DNA of 64,000 nt from Siphonodentalium dalli (Eukaryota; Mollusca; Scaphopoda; Gadilida; Siphonodentaliidae): assembly GCA_032622095.1 (NCBI GenBank), contig CP136069.1, forward strand, positions 171,050,394 to 171,114,393. Reading direction: 5' to 3'. How positions within the stretch are numbered: the first letter of the stretch is position 1; every line of letters begins with the position of its first letter. The position numbers were made by a program, and so were the translations under genes. This document shows, piece by piece, positions 36,055 to 48,850 of this stretch. The notes below the pieces were generated by a model. The model searched no databases. It saw only the letters and a program-made list of their open reading frames with translations, and was not told the origin of the DNA.

Positions 36055-38879
36055 CACATGAACTTTCATTTATTATACCATATCATAGTATGTGTCAATG
36101 TATCATGGTGCAGATAGATATACGTCTATGTACTCACACTTGACATGCAACCAATAAAGAAAACACTAACACTTAAAATCAACTGACCAGTAATACTTAC
36201 TTCAAAACATGTGACAAAGACAAATGTGTGACAATACGTCGCCGGTGGTATTTTCGAAAAATCGCACATAGCAGGGGGACTAGAGGATACAATGCCCGGG
36301 TGTGTGGGTGAATATGAGCACAGAAAGCAGATTTTTCCAATGGCATGTATTTTTTTTTCAAATCCAAGTTTAAAGATAAATTATGCCTACTAAATTGATT
36401 TTAAATGTACAGACTTATAAACTGGATTCATATTGAGCATTAAGAAAGAGAAGAGGCCCCTAGTTTAACCCAATAATCGTTCTTTGATAACATGATATCG
36501 TGGGTTGGGTCCGCTTCTTCCAAGGAAAACATTGCTCTAAACAAATTTAAGATTTTACATCAGTTCTCATTGTTGTTTTTTATATTCAGTTGTCGCTGCG
36601 ATGCCAACGTAGGTTCATTTAATTCTTCTTGTGCTTTAAGTGGTATGAACATTGCAAGATAAACAGATTCCCTCTATGATTGTATGGTGTTCATCATTGG
36701 ATAGATGGGACGTTGTATTACTGGGGCCTACCAATATAATGAAAAGCTGTGTGATTTAACATTGTTTCTGCCATTGCAAAGATTACATGCATTTTATCAG
36801 TGTGTTCTTCAATTACTTGTTATTGGTTAATGGGATAGACTGTAGTCGGAAATTTATATATTCTTGCAATTAATAAAGACTGGATGATAATTTAGTCATC
36901 CAGCCGGGGCTAGTCACAACGTGACATAATACGCTGCCGTGCATAAACATTTTGTTGCATTTATAGTGCGGGTAACCTATGGCTATGGATGTTGAACCTT
37001 TATATTTAAGTTTAGTTAATGGGTGTTTGTGATTTTCTTAAGTTTACTTGATTGGCATTTGATCCGAATTGTTATTTAAAACAGTTCACACCCTGTCTGT
37101 CTTGCCCTGATATGTTCACCGTTTTTTCATCAAACTTTAGGGTTGTATCCCCAATCGCCTTTGGAAGACAAATTGTATCCAAGATCGTTAAAGAAAAACA
37201 ACCTGCGTTCCCGGCTGGTGGGTCCCACAAATTAAACAATAATAAATTCATCATTGTATCCTGGAGTATTTTCCTGCCCCCCCCCCCCTCCCCCTGCGCA
37301 TAGGGTTACTTTAATAGGAAATAAAGCCACGGCACGCAAAAAAACGCTATCTTTTTCCGTTATGCGACTGACAAATTTGTCCAATGCACTAATCGGGTTA
37401 TCCGCTCCCTGCCTCTTGCGTGAATCACTAATCAGCGCTAATCGGGAACCAATGATGTAGCGTCACATTTGAACAAAGTTTTAGCGTGCTCTGCTATATG
37501 TGGAATTATATTTATAATGTATTGGTAATGTTGGGTGCGTGACACGACAATGGATGACCCATTAGCACTGCCAATAATTCTTTTTCGATTTAATTCCCCG
37601 TGCTCTTCAGCTCTCAAAATATTCAGTACGTCGCTTTCGCAGTGACAGTCAAGGCATATACGCGTTGATCATAATGTCAGTTAAGATGTCTCAAAATATA
37701 GTAGTACTTGGTATATTTCATGTTTTAAGTTTTCTATTCGACACATATTGGCGGAGGAACTTGATTATTGCACAGATTTGTGTCACATCAGAAAATAGTC
37801 GGTGTTCCGTCATACATTATGTATATACACCATGGCATGACAGACACTGGTTGGCTTCTGTGTGCAATCATCGTTGCTAAGCAATGAGCTACTGGGGAAG
37901 TTACATATTATTTCCATGCAATTAACCCATTCCGACCTTATCGACACCTTGTTTTTCACCAACCAACAAAACTGTACATGTTACCATAGCTGGTAAAGTC
38001 GTACCTAACTACCAAACTGATCCATTGCACGAGCAGCTATAGAGTTGTATATGTGAATCATAATGTGTTGCTTTCATGGAAAGATAGCGTTGTAATTGTA
38101 TACCAGACGCCACACGAAAGTATATCTTCATGCGCCCCCTATTGTGACTTTGATGCACTCATATTACGAATTGAATGTCAATATCAGCCAATGTCATTGC
38201 TGTATTCAATTATCATGCTCAATTATTACTATTACATATCCAGTTAAAGGTAGTATCCGTGCAATTAATGGTCAATCACAGCAGTTACTAATCACATTAT
38301 ACCATCCACAATTACCATACATCATTTTGCTTTAGAATTACTCGATACCCCCATATATACCACTATCATTGATTTAATTTGCTTTACTGTCCATTGAGCG
38401 ACTGCTTGCATGCATGATAACGGAGGCTCTCTGCTCGGGCTAAAACACCTGTGTTATATGTGATCGGACCCTAACTCACTATATTCATATACTATATAGA
38501 TTCACTTACGTGGACTTACAACTGTTTGGTGGCGCCAAACATACACGATTATATAGATATAACCCCAATATGATGGAAATCATGTATTTTACCGATAGTT
38601 ATATAGTTGAGACTAACGTAACAGTATATCCAGAATTCAATTACTGATACGGTCAATTTGCTTCAGCCAACACAAACACTTTCGCGCAGACTAATCGCAT
38701 TCTCTTATCAATTCAATCTTGCTCACCAGAAGCCGGAAGCACTACACAAGAGCGAACAACATTCAGAAGGGCACTTGTCCCCATGTACATGTCTATTGTG
38801 CTTTTGTACAGGCGTCACATGATATCAAGGAAGATGAAGCCATTGAATCCCCCTTATCTATCGGCACTGAAATCATTGG
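36055..38879. other. no recognisable gene
   Basis: A C run lies at 37277-37288. Open stretches at 37052-37303 and 37665-37880 show no known motif. No feature can be supported. Confidence 0.45.
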
Positions 38880-39080
38880 ACCATTATTCAATTTATTAAA
38901 GCCACAGGGTGGTTTGCGCTCCAAGTTACACATTTAAATAATAGTCGCTTTTGAATTTGTCCCGGTATCGAAATAGGTCCATACATTCTTGAACTACCTT
39001 TCCATCAGCATGCTATGTCCCAGGACACATTGAATTAATCAAAAATACGACTTCGAATACAACGTTCGGGGCCCGAACAC
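38880..39080 (+). repeat. interspersed repeat E, copy 2 (uninterrupted)
   Basis: TTAAAGCCACAGGGTGG, TTTGCGCTCCAAG, TAGTCGCTTTTGAATTTG, CCCGGTATCGAAATAGG, and CTTGAACTACCTTTCC match copies 1 and 3. At ACATTTAAATAATAG (38931-38945) it preserves the empty TTAA site that is occupied by family D at 48 kb. Confidence 0.6.
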
Positions 39081-39351
39081 TATTTACGCCATTTGTATCC
39101 ATGGCTGTTCTGGAATCAGAAGTGCAATTTGTACGCGATCGATCATTTAAAAACTCCAACCGGCCAAACGAAACGATCTCAAATTTATCGAGAAATATAA
39201 GAAACAGGACACGTATATTATTCATCAGCGCGATATTGAAGAATTTGTTCTGAAATCTTCAGCGTAGGTATGTTTTTAGATACTCCTATTACATAATTTT
39301 AGGGTTCGAACACGACATGTCCATTTAAACAATCTTGTTCGTCTCTTTCAG

Positions 39352-39421
39352 TTCGTCGGCGTCAGATCTCGCAGCCAGACGGGGTGTGTTCAGTAGGAAA
39401 AACTACGGATCCGTCGAGTTG
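39352..39421 (+). CDS. GARNL3: GARNL3-like Rap/Ran-GAP protein, exon a (internal, first recognisable)
   Basis: This exon is bounded by a pyrimidine-rich AG acceptor ending at 39351 and a GTATGT donor at 39422. It starts with the last base of a split codon and then reads SSASDLAARRGVFSRK followed by NYGSVEL. From memory of the family, vertebrate GARNL3 has an SSSVSEDLGCRRG segment followed by SRKHYGSVEL at this place, just N-terminal to the HLENPE block, so the match is good in both sequence and order. The exon ends in phase 0. The preceding exon, which must supply two bases of a Ser codon, was not found, so the start codon is unknown. No initiator Met lies in frame in this exon. Confidence 0.82.
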
Positions 39422-41284
39422 GTATGTACACATTCAGTCCAATAACGCCCTACATACTTATAGATCCCACTTTCGTTAAAACGGGCTACCAGAAAGTTGA
39501 GTTTGTAAACAAAAACGCGTGTGTCACCATGCTCGAGAATATCACTGTTTAAAAGATTCCGGAATGTTATGATGGTGGGATATTTGAAAAAGCCCAAATA
39601 GAAGAATGCTGACAGAAGCCGAAATATGCACCATATTTTTGGCAGTTGATTGTATTCACATTCACAAAACGTCATCGGAAAATAGAAAAGACAAATATAG
39701 TTACATATATCAAATGACTTGTACTGAAGAATTGTACTCCAAGGCATATGTTTTCAAGTGTATAGACCGGACATATTTTTTATCTATTGGAAAATGTCAA
39801 CGACAGAGATTTGGTTCTGTGAAATACTGGTCAACTTTGTATTTTAACAAATACAACAGCATTGTAACGCTTCCATTGTAACAACATGGTAACGCATTGT
39901 TCTCGTAAGTATAACAGCATATACAAATTGTTACTCCGGTTGCAAAGTTAGCATATCATTCAAGTGAAGGGTGGTCGAGGGCCAAATATTTCCGCAACTT
40001 AAAACAAAATTCCATGGACATTCGCCAAGCTGCCCGTCTGGGACCCAATTTCAAGTTGATTAGTTGGCTTGCATATGCGAAGTCAAAGCAGGGGCTACGC
40101 TAATTCAAAAATGTGCGCGAACTAGGAAAAACTGCAAAGTTTATCAGGAAAGCACAAGGTGCGATGTTGGTTATTTGAAAAAGCGAGGTCGTCGATTGTA
40201 TGCTTTGATTATCTAATCTTGGGACCGATTCCAATAAGAGGCGATTATTTTCTCCTATATTCCGTATATATGGGATAATTTAATCATAAGCTGTCATTCC
40301 ACGGAACACTGTAAACAATTGGTTGTCACACATTAGTCATGAAGGTTCTATCTCGATGACATAAATATCTTGATTACCTTCCGCTTCATAAATTGCAGCA
40401 GCGTCGATTGATATTATTATGACCATGTACCGCGTGCCTCATATTATACATGACAAATATTCGACACTTACTACGATTAAAAGATAATTTCGATGTTGCA
40501 TCAGCATTTCTTCGGGTAGTCCTCACAGGAATCCGGGAACTTTTCTTTGTATGGTTATTATTTAGAGGATATCACACGAAGTCCTCATACACTAAGATCC
40601 ATAAAATATGACACAGCAAAACAGGTCTGAAACATTCAAATCCCAAACTCAAAACCTGGTTGATCTGTTTTAAATGTCACTGCTCTTATCTAGCAACTAT
40701 CTATTGCTGGACCCAAAAGAAACATAATGCCCGGCGTAATATAATATTTGCAGGAAGGTATGTTGTTTTTTGTTCACCCGGCATTTTCTACATAGTAACA
40801 GTAGAATACGGTGCATATGCATCAATTTTACAATGGTTTCAGATTAGTGAAGTCAATCATGACTTTCGAGTTATTGCTGACATTTTGTAGACATGTCCAT
40901 GACATATCAGTTGTTGAGCTCCAATTTAACAGGAGTTAACATAGTTTGAAATTAGGTACACAGAGAGATTTACTAGGCTGCAATTGGAAATATTATTTGA
41001 TCAATTGCTGATATCCACAAGCCTAGATTATTATGCAAGATACACACAATTCTTTAATGTCTAACATACACAAAATAATATAAGTGTAGAATAATATTAA
41101 TTTATATAATTTAGACATTAAATGATATTCTTTAAAGGGAAATGCTCAGATAATAAATGGTCGTCTGTTGAATCTATTAAATGAGTATGTCCTGAGGGAA
41201 CTACTCATCAGTGAGTCATTCGTGAAGAAAGGTTTAAATGAGACATAACATGTCTTCATGAAATTCCTCTTTTTTTCATTTCAG
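39422..41284 (+). other. GARNL3 intron a-b
   Basis: The 1863-base intron is AT-rich. It holds a partial family B element against its 3' end (about 41090-41237). Short open stretches at 39606-39881 (+) and 39403-39747 (-) have no recognisable domain, and the second overlaps exon a's donor. I see nothing else in it. Confidence 0.7.
41090..41237 (+). mobile_element. family B element, partial
   Basis: CTTTAAAGGGAAATGCTCAGAT, AATAAATGGTCGTCTGTTGAAT, GAACTACTCATCAGTGAGTC and the end AGAAAGGTTTAA match the right half of family B. It sits directly before GARNL3 exon b. Confidence 0.6.
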
Positions 41285-41371
41285 TTATCGTCAACCGATA
41301 GTACAGAGGGAAAGGAGCCGACGTCAGTGCGGTTTCGAATAGAGCCAGGAGAGCGTGATGTCCCTCCGGAG
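41285..41371 (+). CDS. GARNL3: GARNL3-like Rap/Ran-GAP protein, exon b
   Basis: The exon has exactly 29 codons and is phase 0 at both ends. The acceptor is TTTCAG ending at 41284 and the donor is GTGAGA at 41372. It reads LSSTDSTEGKEP, then a VRFRIEPGERDVPPE stretch. In vertebrate GARNL3 the SVEL motif is followed by ISSDADG and a RFRVENGSSDE stretch, so this exon continues exon a correctly. The region is a poorly conserved linker ahead of the folded part. A family B transposon remnant ends at 41237, only 47 bases before the exon, so the branch-point and polypyrimidine region lies right beside transposon DNA. Confidence 0.83.
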
Positions 41372-41466
41372 GTGAGACCACATACGTTTACATATATACA
41401 GATTTTTAAATTTAAAAGCAAATATATGTCGACATATAGTTGTCCAACTATATAGACAGAACTGGC

Positions 41467-41893
41467 AATAGTATTGTGGTGTTCACATTTGAAATATCAG
41501 ATCGATAAATTGGAGAAGATTCTAAGGAAAGCGACGAAGATGGTACCACAGTTTAAATAATTAACATACAGATCAACTCAATCTTATGAGCCTCAAATAT
41601 CGCAGGTTCAGAGGTGATTTGATTGAGGTATACAAATTAAGCAAATGTTATTACAACCTAGATATATATCATTTATTCCAAAGAGAGTTGTATACAACAA
41701 CTCGAGGACATTCAATGAAACTACAGAAACAAAATGTGGATAAAAATATAAAGAAATTCTCATTCACGCAACGCGTGATTAACGACTGGAACTCCCTGCC
41801 AGATATGATATTACAGGCAGTTGATCTATCTGAATTTAAAACTGACTTGGATTCGTTCTTCTACAACAAGAAGTATCAATTTGAAGACTCTTA
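41467..41893 (+). mobile_element. non-LTR retrotransposon C-terminal fragment
   Basis: One frame reads VLWCSHLKYQIDKLEKILRK ATKMVPQFK and stops; from 41586 a second frame is open for 102 codons with LKYRRFRGDLIEVYKLSK, TTRGHSMKLQK and RVINDWNSLPD. These match the well-known end of CR1/jockey-like ORF2 proteins (YASVVW-P---DI--LE-VQRRATK, YRR-RGDMIE-YKI, TRGHS-KL-K, F--R-V--WN-LP--V). A frameshift near 41560 makes it non-functional. It lies in sense orientation in a GARNL3 intron. Confidence 0.85.
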
Positions 41894-42114
41894 ATTATAT
41901 GGTTATCAGACGAGCTGCTATTTGATAAATTGTCACTAAATATTATGTAATTGTTACCGGGACGAAAAGTCAAAAGACGTGTCCTGTAGATTGACGATGA
42001 TGATGCTGACTAGATCATGCCACGCATCTCTACTATGACCACGCCAGTAGAGAGTGTACTCCTCCAGTTCAAAACTTGGGAACTTTTTTATGTTTTGACA
42101 GGGAAGTTTATAAC

Positions 42115-44184
42115 TGATAATACAATGCAGGCGATATATTTCTTAGATGATACAATGCAGGCGATATATTTCTTAGATAATACAATGCAGGTGATCTGTT
42201 TCTTAGATAATACAATGCAGGCGATATATTTCTTAGATAATACAATGCAGGCGATATATTTCTTAGATAATACAATGCAGTCGATATGTTTCGTAGATAA
42301 TACAATGCAGGCGATATGTTTCTTAGATAATACAATGCAGGTGATCTGTTTCTTAGATAATACATTGCAGGCGATATATTTCTTAGATAATACAATGCAA
42401 GTGATATATTTCTTAGATAATACAATGCAGGCGATATGTTTCTTAGATAATACAATGCAAGTGATATATTTCTAAGATAATACAATGCAAGTGATATATT
42501 TCTAAGATAATACAATTCAGGTGATATGTTTCTTAGATAATACAATGCAGTCGATATATTTCTTAGATGATACAATGCAGGTGATATATTTCTTAGATGA
42601 TACAATGCAGGCGATATATTTATTAGATAATACAATGCAGGCGATATATTTCTTAGATAATACAATGCAGGCGATATATTTCTTAGATAATACAATGCAG
42701 GTGATATGTTTCTTAGATAATACAATGCAGATGATATGTTTCTTAGATAATACAATGCAGGTGATATGTTTCTTAGATAATACAATGCAGATGATATGTT
42801 TCTTAGATAATACAATGCAGATGATATGTTTCTTAGATAATACAATGCAGATGATATGTTTCTTAGATAATACAATGCAGATGATATGTTTCTTAGATAA
42901 TACAATGCAGATGATATATTTCTTAGATAATACAATGCAGGCGATATATTTCTTAGATAATACAATGCAGGCGATATATTTCTTAGATAATACAATGCAG
43001 GTGATATGTTTCTTAGATAATACAATGCAGATGATATGTTTCTTAGATAATACAATGCAGGTGATATGTTTCTTAGATAATACAATGCAGATGATATATT
43101 TCTTTGATAATACAATGCAGGTGATATATTTCTTAGATAAGACCATTCAGGTGATATGTTTCTTAGATAATACAATGCAGGTGATATGTTTCTTAGATAA
43201 TACAATGCAGATGATATGTTTCTTATATAATACAATGCAGGCGATATGTTTCTTAGATAACACAATGCAGGCGATATGTTTCTTGGGTAATACAATGCAG
43301 GCGATATATTTCTTAGATAATACAATGCAGGTGATATGTTTCTTAGATAATACAATGCAGGCGATATATTTCTTAGATAATGCAATGCAGGCGATATGTT
43401 TCTTAGAAAATACAATGCAGATGATATGTTTCTTATATAATACAATGCAGATGATATGTTTCTTATATAATACAATGCAGGTGATATGTTTCTTATATAA
43501 TACAATGCAGGTGATATGTTTCTTATATAATACAATGCAGGCGATATGTTTCTTAGATAATACAAAGCAGATGATATGTTTCTTAGATAATACAATGCAG
43601 ATGATATGTTTCTTAGATAATACAATGCCGATGATATGTTTCTTAGATAATACAATGCAGATGATATGTTTCTTAGATAATACAATGCAGATGATATGTT
43701 TCTTAGATAATACAATGCAGATGTTATGTTTCTTAGATACTACAATGCAGATGATATGTTTCTTAGATAATACAATGCAGATGATATGTTTCTTAGATAA
43801 TACAATGCAGGCGATATGTTTCTTCGATAATACAATGCAGGCGATATATTTATTAGATAATACAATGCAGGCGATATATTTATTAGATAATACAATGCAG
43901 GCGATATATTTATTAGATAATACAATGAAGGCGATATATTTCTTAGATAATACAATGCAGGCGATATGTTTATTAGATAATACAATGCAGGTGATATATT
44001 TCTTAGATAATACAATGCAGATGATATATTTCTTAGATAATACAATGCAGATGATATATTTCTTAGATAATACAATGCAGATATGTTTCTTAAATGATAC
44101 AATGCAGGTGATATATTTCTTAGATAATACAATGCAGGTGATATGTTTCTTAGATAATACAATGCAGGTGATATGTTTCTTAGT
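42115..44184. repeat. satellite array, 30-bp unit, about 69 copies
   Basis: The unit core is ACAATGCAGGCGATATATTT followed by CTTAGATAAT. From 42121 to about 44070 the register never shifts by a base; the one length change is a three-base loss near 44073. Variation is concentrated at three sites (GCG/GTG/ATG and TAT/TGT). As 30 is divisible by three, long frames are open on both strands: + 42521-44224 (567 codons, QAIYFLDNTM repeat), - 42108-43715 (535 codons, YYLRNISPAL repeat) and - 43147-44253 (SKKHITCIVL repeat). I treat these as products of the repeat. Confidence 0.95.
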
Positions 44185-44402
44185 TAAACCTTGTTCATTG
44201 ACAGTGTATTCACACATTAAGTGAATATATAACATTAGCTCGATATATAGCACGATTTAGGTGACTTTGGTCACAATCATGGCATTTCTTCTGCGTTGGA
44301 TATCACCTCACAAAATTTGTAAAAGTCATGAAATCTTGAGCTGGGAAACCCCCTAGTGTGCAGATAGTATTAACAAATAAATATACTCCCTGCGTTGGTT
44401 GT

Positions 44403-44800
44403 TTAACCCTTTACCCAACAAAATGGCCAAAAACGCCCATATAAAGCTTCAACAGCTTAAAATATATTCGGTCTGTCTCAATAACACCATACAAATATGG
44501 CTATCATTGGAACCGGTTCATTGACCACATTGTGATGGTTACAGTTATGCCCTGTGCCAATGCATTCTCTTATATATGCGAGTCGACAATATGTCGCCTC
44601 GCATATATAAGAGAATGCATTGGCCTAAACACTTTTTACCATTTTTTCTTATAATATTTTCTACATTCTTTGACAATTTGATCATTTTTAATATGTGTTA
44701 AGCCAACGCATTCTCTTATATATGCGAGGCGACCTATGATCGACTCGCATATATAAGAGAATGCATTGGCACAGGGTCGTTCTGTTGGGTAAATGGTCAA
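44403..44800 (+). mobile_element. family A hairpin element, copy 3
   Basis: Starts TTAACCCTTTACCCAACA and ends TGTTGGGTAAATGGTCAA, so the right TTAA has mutated. Hairpins lie at about 44558-44625 and 44703-44770. The left flank has AAATGGCCAAAAACGCCC, more diverged than in copies 2, 4 and 5. Confidence 0.85.
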
Positions 44801-45207
44801 TGCTATAAAGTTCACTGCCAGAACCGGTCCGAACATCACAACGTTTCCAGGTTTTGAATCATTGTAATATGATTTATACGAACGTAGCCAGAGTGGGGAG
44901 ACATGACATGATATAGTCTGGCACATCCAGAATTAAACTGTTATAGTTAAATTAAACTATTACAGTAAATAATTTGAACATAATAATTCCGGTTGTCTCT
45001 GGTTTTGCGAAACATAAGGTGGCGCATGTCGATGAACAATTACATGTACATTAAGATATACAGAATAAAGACGAGAATGGACATGCTTCGGATAGGTTGT
45101 GTTTTGTAGCATGATTCGAGAGACTATATCACCAGAAGATTGTACATGTATGACATGTCTTTCCAAATTACATTCCCGATCCGTGCATAGCAACTCCAAT
45201 ATAACAA

Positions 45208-45454
45208 TTAACCCGTTCTTTGCTGAATTTATGTTCACAATCAGTTATAAAGGTATAAAGAAGAACTCTCTATTAATCATTTAGAAGGGTGTTCAGTTAA
45301 TAAAAGTAGACCACAGAACAAAGATAATACGTGTGCAAAATGTTTATATGCTATGATGCATGGGAAATGACCAGATAATGACATATGTTCGTTTGTTATC
45401 TTACTTATTATCTGAACATTTCCTTATGGAATTATATAGTATAGAAAGGATTAA
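45208..45454 (+). mobile_element. family B element (both TTAA ends)
   Basis: TTAA at 45208-45211 and 45451-45454 bound 247 bp. The left end is CCCGTTCTTTGCTGAATTTA and the right end AGTATAGAAAGGATTAA. AAAAGTAGACCACAGA and CTTATTATCTGAACATTTCC are conserved with other copies. Confidence 0.75.
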
Positions 45455-46859
45455 GTAACCATATACTACATTGTATGTCGTGAAACACTAGCACTGATCC
45501 TTTCACTGTTACGTGACTATTTTACAAAAACAAAGTTGGCACCTATTTACTGTGTGAACTAACCAAAAATTCCAAAATTAAAATTTGTTTCTAATTTGTT
45601 TATAATTTAATTGTTGTTTAAGAGATAAACATTTTAACAAGGCCCTTACGCGGCTGAATAAATGCTCCTGAAGGGAACAATTTTCGGCTATTTTATATAT
45701 AATAGTTGAATGAGGATGTTCAGAACTGATAGATGCAGGTCAATGCTGTTAAGTCATTTGAATTTCCAGCGGTGAAGAACTGAAATGTTAGCTGTTAGGC
45801 ACAAATGGTATCATGGACGCCACTACAAAGATACCTTATCCGATATGACCCCGTAACACATGCATATGAGCAAAAGCAAAAACACTATTAAAAACAAAAT
45901 CGCAAACAATTATTAAATGGTTTGATCTGGGAGAACTGAATGACAGCGGGTGGGTAAATACTCCTGCTTCGTGTGGATGTACACACACACACACACACGT
46001 GGTTCGTTGTCTGTTTTACGATGAGAAACAAACATATTCCCATATCATATACACGAAAATGACTTTCCCATTCAGTCTGGTTTAGCGATACCTACCGGGT
46101 TGGTAATATCACGTACAAGGAAGTGTATACGCTGCTACACATGTACTAACAATTAAGTATCCAGCCAGAACAAACAGGAGTTGACATAATTATATTTCAA
46201 GTTCACTGAGGGCACCAGACTTCAGTTGTGTTTGAGGCGATGGCTTAATAAGTTGAATGTCCGTAATAACCTGGATACAGGGGTCTCGTCTGGATAATCA
46301 CGCAATGGTCCAATACATCTCGCTATCTTCCGTCGTATGAATAATATGGTGTGTTCCAATATGCACATAATTATGGATATGCACTCGATACAGATTCACA
46401 GACAAAGTCGATATCAGTGTTGTCGGTTTTGATGACAACACATGCTGCCACTTCGATAAATATGTGCATGGAATATAAAGTCCGTCTGCGATTATAAGAT
46501 ACTTACTAACATCATCAAGATAGTGTAGATATCACTTTAACGACTCGTGCACCTTCGTTATAGTGGGGAAACAAATAAAATATGGAAAGAATCGAATAGT
46601 GATGATCAACACCGTGCATGTCCAAAAGAATAAAAGAGGAATCTAAAGTTGCCAAGGTGAAACTGTCGGAGTCAGGGATGGGGCGTGTGCTGTACAATAA
46701 TTTGTAAAAACATTGTCAACCCTTCTAAAACATATAATCACCTCACACTGCATGTTGGAATTCTCGAACTATATCGGTTCGGTGATGTAACTCTTGAAAA
46801 CAAATATGTCAACATATCCTCGTGCAAAGAGGGTCATATTTGACTAAATAGTCACATAG

Positions 46860-47590
46860 GTTCATATTAGACTTATTTGATACTGAAGTAAGCATATAGT
46901 GGACGTATAACCGTTATTCCGTTGGGTGGCACGGGCCACAGTGAACACATTATACACAGCGTACTTCTGGAAGGTCGTGAGTTGATGTTTTTTCTTATTT
47001 TCACCCAGCAGGCTTGGGCGAGAAAAGCACAATACGGGCTTATTTCATATTTAAATAGGCCATATAGCGCTGTTACTTCTATATGGACTATATGTTGAGC
47101 ATGTTCTCGTGGAAATTAGAAAAATAGGGCCTTATGTTATAATTGCATGAAATAAGCTCATATTGGCATTATTTGAAAACTCAAATACGCTGTATTTGGG
47201 TATAAACGGTGTTTACTAACAACGTTTATGTCCAAATACAGCGTATTTGAGTTTTCAAATAATGCCAATATGAGCTTATTTCACGCAATTATCAAATAAG
47301 GCCGTATTGTTCTAATTTTCACGAGAACATGCTCAACATCTAGAATTGTGGATGTAGGACACAAACCCTCACATCGCGTCTCATTTCCAGCAATAAAATA
47401 AAAAAAAATAGAACTGCACATTCGCACTGTCAATTTCTGGGCAACGCTATTGCTGCGTCTCGATATTTTTATATTTAGGTCACGACACTGTGGGGGGGGG
47501 GGACTACTCGATTTGGTTCTCTGCCGAGTTTCGTGAGTATTTTCGAGGGGCGATTCCAATTCTCTATTTGGCCATCGGCGGCACAAATCG
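46860..47590. repeat. interspersed repeat G, copy 2, with a 248-bp palindrome
   Basis: The 46870-46990 part matches 8400-8550. Within it 47092-47339 is a very long inverted repeat: ATGTTGAGCATGTTCTCGTG ... GCATGAAATAAGCTCATATT ... AAATACGCTGTATTTGG on the left, and the inverse on the right, around a centre of about 32 bases. The inner ~65 bases of each arm are essentially identical. A G run follows at 47491-47502. Confidence 0.65.
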
Positions 47591-47954
47591 TCAAAAACAA
47601 CACCAATAGATCAGTGTTTCTTGACTTTCATAGCGATATCGTGAAATGATAGTCACTGGCCATCAGTGTGTGTAAAACAAGTCAAAACCTAGTCCCGAAA
47701 TATACAAAAATCGACTTTTTATTTGCTCCGATTATCTGCGAATAACTCGATTAGTGCATGTCATCAGCTTGATTCTACCAACATGACTAAATAATCAGTT
47801 ACAAACGTGACATTTGGTGAGCGATGGCCTTGATATAAGTATTCAAGTCCATTAAGAGTTGCGTGGGTCAAAGAGCACTTAGTTACAATAACACACACTT
47901 TTAAAATGTACACCATGCATCTCGCTCTTTTTAGCGTCATATAATGGTCCTTAA

Positions 47955-48850
47955 TATTAAAGCCACGGTTTGCACTCCAAAATAAGGTTCAAAGATACAT
48001 ACTCCGATTCAACGCCCCTAAATTACTATTTCATCAGCTTTGGGGGTGGTAAGAAATATTTGACTTAACCCACTCACCAAAGCTCAGTTATCAAATTTCG
48101 ATTTTTGAAATCTCTTATTTTTCACCACCTGGAATATTAGTTTTGGCGGCTGGCAAAAAGTCGGCTGAGTTCTTCCAGAAATAGTACAGACATGCGCGGT
48201 GCCGTTACGAGACATCACACAAGGTCACTGATCGATTTTCGTTCAGCGCATCGGTGGCGAACGCAAATTAATTAAGAATATCTATCTATTTACGACTTGG
48301 TGATCATGTTATATTCATTCAAATAGACACGTTATATGGCATCACGCTGTTTCCGTGGACATATTATAGGTTTACATGCGTTGGGAAATTCCTATTTGAA
48401 CTAGAAATAACCATTTATGAAGTTATAAACCACACTGGTTCACGTCAATACTAACAAGAAAACGGTTATTATAGGTAATAAACTAATTTGGATAACTAAA
48501 TATACTTTTGGTTTCAATTCCGTTATTGTTGTAAATCAGGGACCATCGAATCGGATTGTGTATCTTTAATAATATTCGCTTTTGATTTCCTCCGGGCATC
48601 AAAAGAGGTCGATAAATTCCTGATATGTAAACATAGAGAGCGTTTATTTCATTTATGTGCAAAAACTTAAAAGCAGCCGGAAAATGGCTGTGACCATGTA
48701 CATTATGTTTCAAAGCTTATGAGGTCGAAATATAAACAACATCGGGTATTTATAAACCTATTGTATACATCCGTCCAGATTACGTAGACAAAATTTGGCA
48801 GTTCGTGTGAGCCATGCCCGTTTAATGATAATGTTTTATGGCATAACGAG
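47955..48850 (+). repeat. interspersed repeat E, copy 3, interrupted by family D
   Basis: The left piece 47955-47981 (TTAAAGCCACGG, TTGCACTCCAA) and the right piece 48570-48850 (TAATATTCGCTTTTGATTTC, then AGAGGTCGATAAATTCC, CATTTATGTGC, GTAGACAAAATTTGG) are contiguous in copy 2 at 38880. The intervening DNA is family D. Confidence 0.6.
47982..48569 (+). mobile_element. family D element, copy 3 (nested in repeat E)
   Basis: The left end is worn (ATAAGGTTCAAAG for TTAAAGGTTCTCAA); the right end is CGGATTGTGTATC + TTTAA. The block TTACTATTTCATCAGCTTTG, CTCACCAAAGCTCAG and TTCGATTTTTGAAATC matches the complete copy at 14948. The element is larger here (588 bp), and 48150-48525 is not shared. Confidence 0.55.

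Noticed and set aside
39250-39270. Possible micro-exon before exon a (TCTTCAG-CGTAG-GTATGT)
   Set aside because: It would be only five bases and does not supply the two-base phase needed by exon a together with any known residue.
42108-44253. Open frames of 535, 567 and 368 codons on both strands
   Set aside because: All three are translations of a 30-bp tandem repeat and overlap each other; no start context, splice site or non-repeat coding sequence supports any of them as a gene. They are kept only as a finding to test.
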